A DNA stretch of 64,000 bases from Ficedula albicollis (lineage: Eukaryota; Chordata; Aves; Passeriformes; Muscicapidae), in contig NC_021685.1 of NCBI RefSeq assembly GCF_000247815.1, positions 16,187,976 to 16,251,975 of the forward strand. Reading direction: 5' to 3'. A program made the translations under genes and the position numbers. Shown piece by piece: positions 13,101 to 25,700 of this stretch (its first letter is position 1; each line of letters opens with the position of its first letter). The notes beneath the pieces are model-generated. The model did not search any database and was not told the origin of the DNA. It saw only the letters and a program-made list of their open reading frames with translations.

Positions 13101-14779
13101 TGTGACAAGAGAATACGATGCAGGTTCTGTGGTGAAGAAGCAGAAGTTTGAGGCCTAAAAGTTGAACATCTATGTTTTCTTCCCTTTTTTTTATGTGCTG
13201 ACAAAACAGTCACAGATGAAGATGAAGAGGAAATAAATCCAGATATTTTTAAGGTAAAACCAGCCCTTCTGGTCAGAATAAAATTGTCCAAAGTTGGTGT
13301 TTGTAGCAAGAGAGGAAGGGAAGCAGGTATCTGATCCGGTCTCCTGTGAGCTGAACATACACTTTCTTAATGAGGAAGCCTGAAAAATTAAATACCAAGA
13401 GAAAGCTGCTTTGTAAACATGAACTGGAGAGAGCACACCCATGGAAATATTGACCCTTCATGTGAAAGTCAGAGGAAGTTACTGAGTACTGCTAGGAGTA
13501 GAGGTTCATAGAATCATTAAGGTTGAAAAAGATCTCTAAGACATCAAGTCCAACCATCAGCCCAGCACCACCACCATGTTCATTAAACCATGTCCTCAAG
13601 TGCCATATCCTCATGTTTTTGGAAACTTCCAGGGATGGTGGCACCACTGCTTTGCTGGTCAACCTGTTCCAGCGCTTGACAACCCTTTCTATGAAAATTT
13701 CCTCCCTTATATCCAATATAAACTTCCCCTGGCACAACTTGAGGCCATTTCCTTGATCTCAGGTTCTTGTATTAGGGTCTGCAAGGATCCTCTGAACTTT
13801 TCTATTTTGCCCTTCCCTCCACCCCTGACATGTTTAGCTCCTAATCTGCATGTCCAGACATGTCACTCATCCCAATGATAAGATAGGAAAAGGTGAAAAG
13901 GTGCTCCAGCCCTTGCTGTTTTGCATGAACTTTTTTTTTTTTTTTTTAAACTGTGACAAAACAAGTTTTATATAACTTAGCACGAGAAAATAGAACTTGG
14001 TTCTTGTTGCTTACCTATCTTCTAATTAAGGGCAATTAATCCAACATTGCACCCACAGTGGGAAGGAGCAGTTTTTACCATCTCCTCCTTCTCTTCCAGC
14101 TGCTTGGACCAGCCCAAGATTGGCACAACACCAGCATTGGGGGGAAAGGCTTTCTCACCAACGAGTCAGGCACCCAGAGCCTGTGCAGCACCTACAGCTT
14201 CAAGGAGGAGGATGTGGACAGTGACACCATGTCAGGTACAGCCTCCTGGGCTACCCCTGGCAGTCAGGGCCACAGGATGATGCAGGGAGGCAGCAAAGGA
14301 AACGGAGGAATTCACCATCCTTGAGCTCTGAGATTTCCAAGCAGCCTGCTGGAAAGCTGTAAGGAATTTGTTGATAAAAAGAAAAAGTCAAAAACACCTC
14401 CAGTAAGCAAAGCCTGCAGATTTCAGGGTAATACATGTGTGAGTTAGGTCAGCCTTCAGGAACTCCTTGGAATATAACTGAAGAATTTCTTCTAGCAATA
14501 GCTTAAATGAAATAGCTTAATAGAAAGTGTTTGATGTATTCTAGGAAAATAATAGGCTGAAGTATTTACTCTTTTCTGAGAAATCTTTCCATTTTTGGTA
14601 TTTATTTTCAATATATCTGTATGCTAATTCGCTCTTGCTGCATTAATTCAGTGTCCATTCTTGGTTCCTTTTATCTAGGAGAGATGGATTTCAGGTTCTT
14701 TGACCAGAAAAGCAGCCTAGACTTCTCCTGGCTGGATACAGTGAGGCCAACCATGCAAGTCATTCCCTGTGGATTGTAA
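10163..14779 (+). CDS. IRF1: Interferon regulatory factor 1, nine coding exons
   Basis: IRF1 is a nuclear transcription factor that binds ISRE/IRF-E sites and activates interferon, MHC class I and antiviral genes. Coding exons are 10163-10249, 11215-11314, 11520-11696, 12008-12057, 12184-12319, 12488-12613, 13210-13253, 14100-14235 and 14679-14779 (stop TAA). All junctions are GT/AG and phases match, giving 957 nt and 318 aa, close to the length I recall for chicken IRF1 (about 313). Exons of 100, 177 and 50 bp match the mammalian gene as I remember it. The DNA-binding domain (about 1-113) carries the five family tryptophans W11, W26, W38, W46 and W58 and the DNA-contact residues R82, C83, N86 and S87. 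A basic nuclear-localisation stretch lies at about 120-138 ([18 protein letters not shown]). An acidic segment (TDEDEEE) comes from exon 13210-13253. The C-terminus ([10 protein letters not shown]...) is the conserved IRF1 tail. The start ATG has good context and begins with the conserved [15 protein letters not shown]. No defect is visible. Confidence 0.96.
13507..13770 (-). mobile_element. CR1 LINE fragment inside an IRF1 intron
   Basis: The + strand reads TTCATAGAATCATTAAGG, then AAGTCCAACCATCAGCCC, AACCTGTTCCAGCGCTTGAC and ATTTCCTCCCTTATATCC. This is the antisense of a CR1 3' region. It lies between the coding exons ending at 13253 and starting at 14100 and leaves both splice sites intact. 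Confidence 0.9.
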
Positions 14780-15760
14780 ACCCTTGGCTTCCTCCAACCA
14801 CAAACTGCCCTTGGATAGAAACTTCAACAAGCACGGAAAGAATGGAAGAAATCTTTTGTTACTGACTAAAGGGAGAAAGTAGCTTTTCTGTTCGGTCTCA
14901 GTTGCAGGCCTGGAAAGGTTAGCATGAAAAACACCATTATCAATGTAAAAAAAGGATCCCCACCTCGCTAGCAGGACTCTGGCACTGAAGGTGCTCAGCT
15001 GCAGCTCCCCCCATTCTTGGTCTGGAGGTGAAACTTTTGCTGGAAGGTGTCACTGTGCCATGGAGTCCGACTGGTGGGGCACCACGAGCCTAGGGAGCAG
15101 GTTACCATCCTCCCCATGTGTGGTGATGAGCACTTTACCCACAGAGTACTCAGGAGACACTGCAGATAAGTCTCTGACCTGTTGGTTTTGGTTGCTGCTT
15201 CCCTGTGCAACACTGGTGACGTTGAGCATAACAACTGTCATTTACACTTTCACAGAAAAAACTCTGCTAACAGGCTGTCTCTTCTTTGATTTACTCCATC
15301 ATATAGTTCATCTTTCAGACCTTTCAAACTCTGTAAATAGACCATTTAAATGTGAAAATTCAGTTTAGGCTTTGCTTCCACCTTGTCCATTCCCCAGGGG
15401 CACTCATAGGATGCTCTCTGCCATAGGCATGTCCTATCCCTTTCCTCATATGAGTTCAGGAGCTGCTGCATGAAGCAATTTTGCACTGAGAGGGGCAGAG
15501 CTCTTTATTTTTACCATGCCTTTTGCAAATTCCTTCTGGCACTCTGTGGGGATTCCTCCAGTACTGCTCACAAGCTGTAACATCCCACAGATTGTCTGGA
15601 TCAGCATGTGCTGGATGGAATTGGTTCTGATGTGTGTGTGTAATAGATAGGAATCAAATCACTAAGCTGTAACAAACTATTTTCTTGTACATTTTATTTT
15701 TGTATATAAAGTGTTGAATATTTGTTTTAGTAAAATGTTTTATATATTACATGTTTACTT
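14780..15760 (+). other. IRF1: IRF1 3' untranslated region
   Basis: Sequence after the IRF1 stop codon contains no further conserved exon. It becomes AT-rich near 15670-15760 (TTTTGTATATAAAGTG, AGTAAAATG), where the mammalian IRF1 mRNA also ends in TATAAA-rich DNA. No canonical AATAAA is evident, so the cleavage site is a guess; variant hexamers such as TATAAA at about 15703 are candidates. Confidence 0.55.
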
Positions 15761-16992
15761 TTTCTCATGGAAGAGCTCTGAGGATGCATTCCAGCTTCCT
15801 TGAAAATACCCAAACAGATGTGCTGTTGAAAGAGAGGCAGTTGGAGGGGTTTTTTCATGACTCATGAAAGGACAGAGAGTTTACTCTGCTCTCATTTCCT
15901 ACCCCCTAGCCTCTTCCAAGTGCAGCTGCTGGGTGGAATCCTACATGGAAAGCAAGGGGATCCCTGGTGCTGTGCATTGTGGGGTAGTTGGTTTGTATTT
16001 TTGTATTTGTCATCCTCTGCAATACAGACCTGACTCAGAGCCAGGTTACAGGCTACACTAAAAAATCCTGTACAGCAGCTCCTGCTATGGTCATTCCCAT
16101 CAGCAATACCACTGGCTTCTGGGATTAGATCAGCAGTGAAGCCCTGGTTAAGCACCTCAGGTTTGCCTGAAAAGAAAGCACAGGCACAGTTCAGAAGGCA
16201 AGGGGGAAGCAGGCTGTTTGTCCCCTGAGTGTTTGAGTCTTTTGCTGTGCTTCATGCTGTAAAGGTTTCAATGTTATTACATCATGTGAGGCTGGATACA
16301 AGTGGGGCTGAGGCAGTGTGCGAGAGCCACAGCCACTGCCACTGCCTGGAAAACCCCTGTGCTCTGCTGGCCTTTGGTGAATAACCTCATTTTCTGGGCC
16401 AGGGCCAAGGAGAATATCGGGCTGCAGGAGAGGAAGACCCAGCCCAAAGGACTGGAACAAAGAGGACATTTCCTACTGCCTTGGGCACAGGCTTTGCTGC
16501 AGCCTGAGCTGCAGGGCAGGGACAGTGAGACTGAGGGAGGAAGGAGAGCTGGCTGCCGGGTCATGGGCCTCAACTGCAGCACAGTGCAGTGGAGGGGCAG
16601 CCTGGGCAGGGAGAGGCTGGGCAGGGTCCCTTTGTCCTGTTAATCATTAACCAGCCCTCCCTGGCACAGCCTGGGGCAGGCCAGCCTAGGAAGAGCCTTG
16701 GGCAGAGAGCAGCCGCTGGTGACTTCGTCCTGCAGGGTGGGAGCTGGCGGCGTGGGGAGTGTGCTGTCCCCTGGCTGGCAGGGTGTCTGGCCTGAGGGAG
16801 CACATGATGGGAATTCCCTCCAGCTGGGAATCCCTGAGTACCTGGGCTGCCTTAAACCACACACACCCAAAATCCTCCAGATCGAGAGCAGGAACGTTCG
16901 GTGCACAAGCAAAGAAATCACCCACCAGATTCTCAGCCTTCAAATACTTAAAGTGAGCTGATAAAAGAGACAGAGAGCAACTTCTGACTCTT
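15761..16992. other. Non-coding stretch downstream of IRF1
   Basis: Mixed DNA with overlapping short frames on both strands and no recognised family. In mammals the next gene beyond the IRF1 3' end is SLC22A5 in the opposite orientation; I recognise none of its exons here. Confidence 0.4.
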
Positions 16993-16993
16993 C

Positions 16994-17410
16994 AATAGTG
17001 ACAGGACAAGGGGGTATGGCTACAAACTGACACAGGGTTGGACTGAATAGATATTGGGAAGAAATTTAATAGTGACAGAACAAGGGGGTATGGCTAAAAA
17101 CTGACACAGGGTTGGACTGAATAGATATTCAATAGTGACAGGACAAGGGGGTATGGCTACAAACTGACACAGGGTTGGACTGAATAGATATTGGGAAGAA
17201 ATTCTTGGCTCTGGAGGGTCATGGGGCCCTGGCACAGGCTGTCCAGAGCAGCTGTGGCTGCCCCATCCCTGGAAGTGTCCAAGGCCAGGTTGAGAGGGGC
17301 TTGGAGCAACCTTCTCTAGTGGAAGGTGTCCGTGCCCACAGCAGGCTGGAGAAAAATGAACTTTAAGGTCCCTTCAAGCCCAAATCATTTGATGATTCTG
17401 TGATTTCATG
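16994..17410 (+). mobile_element. CR1 LINE 3' end with triplicated segment
   Basis: A sense CR1 tail contains TTGGGAAGAAATTCTTGGCT, GGCTGCCCCATCCCTGGAAG and AACTTTAAGGTCCCTTCAAG, and ends GATGATTCTGTGATTTCATG. Its left part is present three times in tandem (16994-17067, 17068-17130, 17131-17205). Each copy starts AATAGTGACAG and contains CTGACACAGGGTTGGACTG. Confidence 0.92.
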
Positions 17411-18757
17411 ATTGGTGTCCTGCTCAGCTGCAGCAGCAGCTTCTACCAGGGAAAGCATGTGGGGCTGCAGGGCCAAGAGATACCTCCAGCCCTGGGACAG
17501 GACACCAGCTCAGCATCACCAACACATGGAGGAAATCAGTTTTCAGAGCCCTTGCAAATTTACTATACATGAGGGGAGGGGCCAGGAGAGAGATGGGAAA
17601 CTTTCTGTGATGCAAAAATTGCTAAAAATAAGGTAGAGATTAATTCAGCCATTCATGCATTGAAAGGGGCACGCTCTTCACATATATGCTCACAGGCAAA
17701 GAACCCCCAGCATTGAAATGTTCACAAATAAAAGGTTAAACCAAGATTTGGGAACAGAAGAAAGCAGCAGCAAGTGCCTCACACCCAGGGACCAGAGATA
17801 TGCTCCAAGACTGTTTTACCAGGATGTTGGAAATGCTTGCCCTTGTTACCTGCCAAGGTACCTGCGTGTCTGACTGCATGCTGGGTATTTTACCAGTGAA
17901 AAGAAGCGAAGTCCTGTGACAGAATTGGAACTTATTCAGCTATTGAAGCATCTGGATGGATAAATTCCACCCCAGGTATATACTGTCAGTTTTGTTGTTC
18001 TGAACTCTTTGGGAGGGGAAAAAAACCAGAGTGATGCTCTCCAGCTCAGGAGTGGGGTGACCTAGGGGCTACAATGCTGAGCTGGTGCCTGACTGGCTCC
18101 TCCATCACCTCCAGGGCAGGTGGGACTTGCAGAAGCAACAGGCTAAAGAGACTTTCAGGCTACTTGTATGCAGAGGAGCATCATCAGTTCTTCAGGATAA
18201 ACTCCCTGTGATAGGAACAGTTTTAAACCTTGACACTGCGCTTTTCTGAACCTGCCTATCCTAATCAAGCTCTTCATAAACCCTGCAAATGTCTGTTGGA
18301 ATAAGAGTTGTTTTCACCTGTCATATGTACACAGCTAAATTCAGCTGGGAAGTGCTCACATCCAGGAGAGCAGGTCCCTGGGGAGAGCTGCTCAGCCCTT
18401 CCAAACCCAGCCAGAGCAATAAAGGAGATTTCCTGTGGGCAGGGCTCAAAGGGCAAGCAGCTCTTGTGCTATGAACCTTGCATGACAGAGAGAGAGAGAG
18501 ATCTAAAGGCAGTGCAGCTGGTGTAAAAATAGAAATAACTTCTCTGAGGTGGAAAACAAAAAGGAGTCGTTGTGTAATCACTGGTCATTTAGGAAATGAA
18601 TGGAGCTACTGCTGCAGGCTTGAAAGGCTACTCCTGCAGAGGCCTTCTATCACCTACTCCTTTCTTACACCATCACTGACTGCAGCTCACTTGTAAGCCT
18701 TGAAGCCATTAACAAAACCCCTAAAAAAATCCCTTTATTTTGCTTTAGAGTCTTAGA
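17411..18757. other. Non-coding stretch, nothing recognised
   Basis: Mixed DNA with a short GA run at 18485-18500. No open frame has recognisable domains. Confidence 0.4.
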
Positions 18758-18995
18758 CCATCAACAGGACAAAACTTCCTGAAAACAACATGACAGTCTC
18801 AGAAACAGTCCTGTGTGTAGGAAAGCAGATTTTGCCCTGCAGCATTCTGCAGCATCTCAAGCACAGATTTTGCCCTGCAGCATTCTGCATTAAGGAGACC
18901 ATCAACAGGACAAAACTTCCTGAAAACAACATGACAGTCTCAGAAACAGTCCTGTGTGTAGGAAAGCAGATTTTGCCCTGCAGCATTCTGCATTA
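18758..18995. repeat. Tandem duplication, period about 140 bp
   Basis: The block starting ACCATCAACAGGACAAAACT recurs at about 18898 almost unchanged. Inside the first copy, the GCAGATTTTGCCCTGCAGCA segment is itself repeated (about 18827 and 18863). The family is not recognised. Confidence 0.9.
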
Positions 18996-21900
18996 AGGTG
19001 GAAGAAGCTGCTGGTTCATGCCAGCAGAGGTTTTCAGTGCTGCAGAGGCAGGGTCTCACACATCTGGTAACAGAAGCTTTTAGCAGGGAAAAACAAGGAG
19101 TTGCTGCTTTTCCCCCAGTCTTTGTCCAAATGGATTCTTAGTGAGTGGCTCAGCAGTGTCTGGAGAAGCCTCTGGCTCTTGGCTGCCAGACAGCAGAGCT
19201 GCAGTTATCCTTTCACCTTTACTTGTTGTGGTGATTGAATCCTGATAATCACACACATTTCCAGGCAGTCGCACAATTTGCAATATCACACCTGGATTGG
19301 ATAGCAGTGCTTCGGGCCAAAGGTATGAATTTATAACCCCAAAGCACAGTGGGATATTCATTTGTGGTGCAAAGGCAAACTAGTGCTTAGAAAGCATCCA
19401 AATGTCTTGGACTAAAAACACTTCTCTGCTCTCAAGGATCATTCCTCCTCCCCGGTCCCACAGGGCCACAATTTCCCCCCCATATTTGTAAAAACACAAC
19501 ACAAGGAAGACTGAAACTTTCTCAGGGCAAAAGCCTTTCTCAGGGATGTGGGAGGGCCAAGGAAGGAAGTGTTATCTGTAGAAAAGTTAGAACTCACATG
19601 GGGAAACATCTTCCCTAGAAAGGGAGATAGGGAGGAAAGTCACATTCTCATGGACCAATTGTATCCAAGTTGTGTTTTCCCTTTCACCAATTGCTTCAGT
19701 CACCTGCCCACACCCTCTCCCACCACAGTGCTGCACTTGAGTTGCTTTTTCTCCCACATTTTTCTATCCCCTTCAATGTTTTTTCTCCCTGTAAACTCAT
19801 TCCTGTTCCTCTCCATCCCTTCTATGGGCAAAATAACCCCAAGGCAGTAATAAAAGCAACAATAAAAGCTCATTGGTGCAGCAGCATGGTGTAGGTAGTT
19901 CCAGTTACTTGCACTGTGTCATTCCCCACTAACCTTTGGTCTCATTTGTCCTGATAAGGTCAGGGTGCAAATTCAGCCAGCGTGGTTCTCTGCCATGCAC
20001 TCTGTCCTAGCACAGCTTCTCCAGAGAAGGGAGGAGCTGGGAAGGGATGGGAAAACTTCCCATGGCCCCTTCCAAAGTTCCAACAAGAGCATGGCATGCA
20101 CTGCTATTAGCTGAGCTCTCAAAGGCACATCAACCCAAGCCAGCAGAAGTCATAAATTGCCTAAAACCTAGAAAATCTGCTCATCCTGCTGGATTTGGTC
20201 ACCAACTGGATATGAGCAGAAATGGATGCCACATACAGTGTGAAGCACTCAAGAGTTGCCAGGCATGAGCATTCTCAACCCACTGATTGCCTTGCTGGCC
20301 ACGGTGGAAGGGCAGTGCCCAGATCACAGGCAGCACGACAGGAAGATGGGGCAGCAGGAGGATCTGTAGCCACAGGGCTCAGGGATGAGGAGGGCCAGGG
20401 ACTAGGCAAGGAGCAGGGCAGGTAACCCATCCAATCAAAACCTCTGGGCCAGAAGTTACCAGGGTCTGTCTCTGCATGAACGCCGAGGCAGTTACCATCC
20501 ATTCTGGTGAATGAGGCTGGAAATCTAAGTCAAGGAAAACACATGGATGAAACAAGCACTGGGAAACAGCAGGAGATATCCAGGACTTAGGAATCTGATC
20601 TGCAGGGAAAACAGGAGAGCACATCAATCCTCTCTCCCTGACACAAACAGTGCAGCTTTCCTCAGCCTTCAGAATTATCTACTCCCTTCATTTTGCTCGT
20701 GATTTATACAGAAACCTCACCATGAGGCCTTTGAAGAGTCAACACCCAGCCAGTCCAAGATGTCAGGTGGGATGAGGGGTGAGGTGCTGTCACACAGCCC
20801 ACACAGCATGGGCCAGCATCTCACAGCTCACCAGTTTCTCCCAGCTGCCACAATGCAGCAGGGAGGAAAGGCTGAGTTGGTGGCCCACCAGGTTGCCAGG
20901 GCACCCAGCTGGGTCCAAACAGCACCAAACATGTTATCACATGAGCATCCTGAGCTGTGATGAGAGGGTGGGTTCTCAGCTGTCACGGATTTTGCAGTAA
21001 TAGTGTCACAGTTCAACAAGGACTCCTGCCTGTTGTGCTTGCTCCCCATCACACAACATGCTGTAGGCACGTGGTCACAGCATCAAAGCTGGGGCAAGCC
21101 AAGATGTGTCCAGCATCTTCTTGGGGACCTTCCAGGGGAATTCAGCCTCAATAGCATTACATGACAGCCTGAGCAGAAACAGCTGCCTGCCAGCCACAGA
21201 CAGAGGGAAGGACTTTGTTTGCTCTGTTTATACGGATCAGTGGCTGAAAACACAAAAACAAGGGAGTGGTAAAAGGCAGGTCCTTAAAGAAAGGAGGAAG
21301 GAGAAGGGTCTGAGGAACTCTGGGCAAACAGAAAATAGCTGGAGGTTTTGCTCCTTTCAAAGCACGGGTGGTTTGGCATTGATAACACAGAGAATGAAGG
21401 ACAGAAAACAGCATAAGAACACTGGCCCTGATTCAAATTGAATTGAGCACAAGCATTACATATATCAGCTATTTGTAAGCAGGGCTATTAAATAACAAGA
21501 GCCAGGTGAACCACAGCATATCCACTAAATATGCCCAGTTCCAATATCTCCATTGCAAGAATATGTTTCACTGAGTTTGTTCTTTCATCAGCTTTGTACG
21601 ACAAAGATTTCACTAGCAGTCTTCAGGCAGCAGAAACTAACTGGGAAGACAAGTCCAGACAGGTACAGCTTTGTTTTCACCAGTTTTATTGCTTCAGAAA
21701 GCAGACAGAGCAGGGAGCAGAGTGGGGACTGTGCTGGCCTGTTCCAGCCTTGTGGCTAGTTCATAGAATATTTTTAACAATTCTGGAGGGATATGGCATA
21801 GATTACTAGTGGTGATATTTAAAATTAGCAAGTGAACCATGTTAGACATCTACATTTCACATAGAAATAATAATTCTGTGTTGTATCCAGCAGCTGCCAT

Positions 21901-22439
21901 TCCCACCCAGGGCAATCCTTCACCATCATCTTTGCAGGAGCATTACTGGGATTTCCTCTGCATAGCCTTTTTCACCCCATGTTTCTGTAAGCCCCCAAAC
22001 AGGCTCCCCACAGAGAAACATGAGGAGCTTTGCTGGAAACAGAGGCTGAGCCCCTCAGTCCCATCCCTAATGAAGAGCTCAGCTCATTTGCCTCCAGTAT
22101 TTTACTCATGTCAAACAGGTAACAAGTGTTCTACCTAATCAGCATTGTGAGAGAAGCAGCTCACCCAGGTATTTGATTACAATGCACACACCTTTAGGTA
22201 GCAGGAGCATCCAGGGGTTAAAGAGTGGGAACAGCCCTTGACCTGCTCTCAGGTATGAGGAAGCCTTGAAATAACATTTTTCTGGGTGACATCTCCTTCC
22301 ACCACCAAGCAGTACAGCCAGGCTGGGTGGGTGATCTGCCAAGGCAGTGTCTCCAGGATCATGAATGACTTTGCTCTGACAGCTTTTGCAGGGACTAAAA
22401 TCTTCTGGAGAAAAAGAGGCTCGGGACAGAACCTCCTTG
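18996..22439. other. Non-coding stretch, nothing recognised
   Basis: About 3.4 kb of mixed DNA. Frames of up to about 110 codons exist on both strands, but none shows conserved motifs or exon structure that I recognise. Confidence 0.4.
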
Positions 22440-22772
22440 TTCTCTACGACTCCCTGACAGGAGGGTGGAGCCAGGTGGGGATCAGCCTCTTCTCCCAGGT
22501 AATAAGTGATAGGACAACAGGAAATGGCCTCAAGTTGTGCCAGAGGAGGTTTAGATTGAATATTAGGAACAATTTCTTCATGGAAAATGTTGCCAAGCCC
22601 TGGAATGGGCTGCCCAGGGCAGTAGTGGAGTCACGTCTCTGGAGGGATTTAAAAGACATGCATATGTGGCACTTGGGGACATGGTTTAGGGGCAGCCCAG
22701 CAGTGCCGGGGGAATGGCTGGACTTCATGGTCTCAGAGGGTTTTCCAGCCTAAATCATTCTGGGATTGTGTA
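22440..22772 (+). mobile_element. CR1 LINE 3' end fragment
   Basis: Sense CR1 tail: TAGGACAACAGGAAATGGCC, AGGTTTAGATTGAATATTAG, TGGAATGGGCTGCCCAGGGC and GGACTTCATGGTCTCAGAGG, then GGTTTTCCAGCCTAAATCAT and TTCTGGGATTGTGTAG. The copy is 5'-truncated. Confidence 0.93.
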
Positions 22773-25700
22773 GCTACACCTCCCCACAGGGCATGGAGGC
22801 AGGGCCCTGCTGGGGTCAGGGGAGCTGCACAGGGCTGACATTTGACCATTCCCAGTGCCAAGGCTGGAGCACCAACGCTGTGCTGCATCAACACATTGCA
22901 TGGAACCTTAAGATCCAAGTGCAGATAAAATTCCTGTACTTCAGGGGAAACAGCTGATTGCCCTGGGGAGGGTTCTTTTGAAGAGGAGCAACTTGCTCCC
23001 TAAGTCATGTTTGAAGGCTGAGGACTCATGTTGGAGCAGAGTGTTTTAGAAATTAGGAGGTATCTGCAGAAACGTTGGGAGCCACCAGGGTGATGGTGGC
23101 AGGGGCTGCACTCCCACCTCCTACAGCCTCAGCTGGAAGGAGCCACCCCATCATCACCATGAACTATTCATATGGCCTTTGCAAAGATGAGGAGGAAGAT
23201 GCTGGTCCTCCAGTTTGTTTCTTTTTGCTTCCAGAGCAGGATCTGGTGAGATGTGAGTGAGAGGATGCAGGCATTGCCCTTACCACAGTGCTGTCCTCAG
23301 AGTGGAGAGGGCGTGCAGGAACCCACTGGTGCCCTCCCACACAGCACCCACTGAGCACAGACCTGTTCCTGCCACTGGGAAAGGGCCTGCAAGGGCTCAT
23401 CTTCAGCCCCTTCACAGAACAACAACCCAGGGGCAGCTGCACCACCTTTGTGGCAGAGTTTCACAATGAACTTGCTGCAGTTCAGGAAACCTCATGCACC
23501 TCGCATTTGGGGAATAGGAACCTCAGCCACCAAGATCTGCAAGATGTGAGCCCAGCTCTGCAGGAAAATGAACTTGCTATAGTGTCAAAACTCATAAAAA
23601 ACTCAAGAATCTGGCACTCAGGACACGTCCCCTGCTGCAGGCACCCCAAGCTCACAAATGCTTGCTGGGGTACCCCACTGTGTCCCATGAAGAGCCCAGC
23701 ACAGCTGTCTGCTCTGGAAAATAAACTCAGAAAATTGAAAAAAACTATGAGAAAGGCTCATGCTAGACTTGATAACAACTTGCAGCCTCCTGCACCTCTG
23801 CTGAGCAAACCACCATTTCCTGAACTGAGGTGTCAGGCATGAAATATTTCACATGCTGGAACAACCGTCACCATCTGCTAAGTGACAAACAGAACTTCAG
23901 CCTTTCCTGGTATTTAATGCATAAATCAGGGTGTGTCCTGTGTGTCTGTTTGTGATTCTGCAATTGAAAACTCGCTGTCTTGCTTGGGGAAGCAGCAGCA
24001 AAAATGTTTGTCTAGCCAGTGTAGATTGAGCCTAAATGACTTTTCAACCAAGAGTTTCTGTAGTGTGCAGTCTCATTCTGCTGCTGCAGCAGCACTGCCA
24101 GAAGTATCTGTGGACATCAGGTAAAGCTGTGTCTGAAAAACCAAGAACATGCTTCCTTTTCCCCATTTATCCATGGATTTATCCTTTCCTTCCACACCCC
24201 ATCTCACCAATGAGAAGTGACTCAGCTCTTGAGCTCATGGCAGGCTGATCTCTGCAGAAGGATTTATTTTATGTTATTGTCCCTCCAGGCACGCATTGAC
24301 TATCCCACCAGTTCCATACCCAAAAATGCCATCAGCCAGTGTGGTCTGGGGCCACCAAGTCAGCTCCTGCTTTGGTCTCCAGTTCACACAGTCTTTTTCT
24401 CTTCAGGCCTCCCCCTCACCAAGAGAAGCACACCCAGAAGATGGAAGGAAGGGATTCTCCCCTCTACCCAGAACACAGCAGACCACACCTAGAACACTGT
24501 GCCCGGTTTTGTGTCCTTCCAATACAAGAAAGACACTAACAAAATTGAGAAGTAAGCCCCAAAAACCTGAAGCCGCCAGCACAACCAGGGCACTGAGCCC
24601 TGGCTGAGAGAGTTGCTCTGCTGGAGAAGGAGAGGCCTTGGGGGCTCATAACACTCTCTCCTGCCAGGGGCTTATTGAGGGAGCAGACCCAGGCTCTGCC
24701 CAGGGTGCAAGGCAGGAGCAAAAAATAGAAGGGGGACAAGAGGCAAAAGCTGAAATAACAGGTTTAGCCAGGATATTAGAGGATATTTCTTCCTGCAAGG
24801 TCAGCCAAACAGTGGGACAGCTCATGAGAGGCTTCCCAGATTGGAAACAGCTTAGGGCAACTTGGTCTGATCTAGTGGCTGACCACAAGCAGGATGCTGG
24901 AGCACAGCCCTCCCAAGGTCCCTTCCCATACAAATTATCTTACAAGACTAGTTCTGCCATGTTCTTTATACAGAAACCAGATCTTTCCAAGTGGTACAGC
25001 CCACCAGAAGCTCTCTGCTTTCCCCCTCCTTCTTAGAGCACTGATTTACCACCTGTTTATCATCTTCCTTTAATCAGCAGCCAGCTTCAGACCATACTTA
25101 CAGAGGAGCTGTTTTCCTGTTTGGTTTTGGTGATGTTTCAGTTCAGGTAAGCCTCCTGTTCTTCCACTCCTGCCAGACACAGGAATACTGCTGTCAGTGT
25201 CTGTTCCCTCACTTGTTCCATGTTTCTATGCTGCACAAGTTCAACAGCGTAACACTCCCAGGTGAACCCATCCATATCAGCTCCAAAAGCAGAGGTGAAT
25301 CCCAACAGAATGTACGTGGCATTCCTACCAAAGCCTTCCCGTGGCATTCTGTGCACTTAATTCTGGCTTAATATCTGTTTTATCACACTCCAAAAAAATC
25401 CCCAAGGATTCTAAACTTAATATCGAAGGAAAGATGAAGCATCAATAACAAAAAGCACCCTCCTCCCCCAAACCAAGAAATGCTGGACCAAAAGCTCTGA
25501 CTGAACCAAAAGGAGTGAATTACCTTCACAGGCTGAGACTCCTGCTGGAAGATGTGGAGAGGTGCATCTGCTGCCCCGTTTCTGGCTCCAGAGGGACAAC
25601 GAGGAGAGCACAGCCGCCGCTTCTGCAGAGCCCTGAGAGTCCAGCTCTCACAGCTGGGATCACAAGTGCTTTCAATTTCTCAGGAATTCATTTCTCAAAC

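Noticed and set aside
23288..23842. 184-codon open frame
   Set aside because: It overlaps frames on both strands and has low-complexity composition with no motif or splice neighbours.
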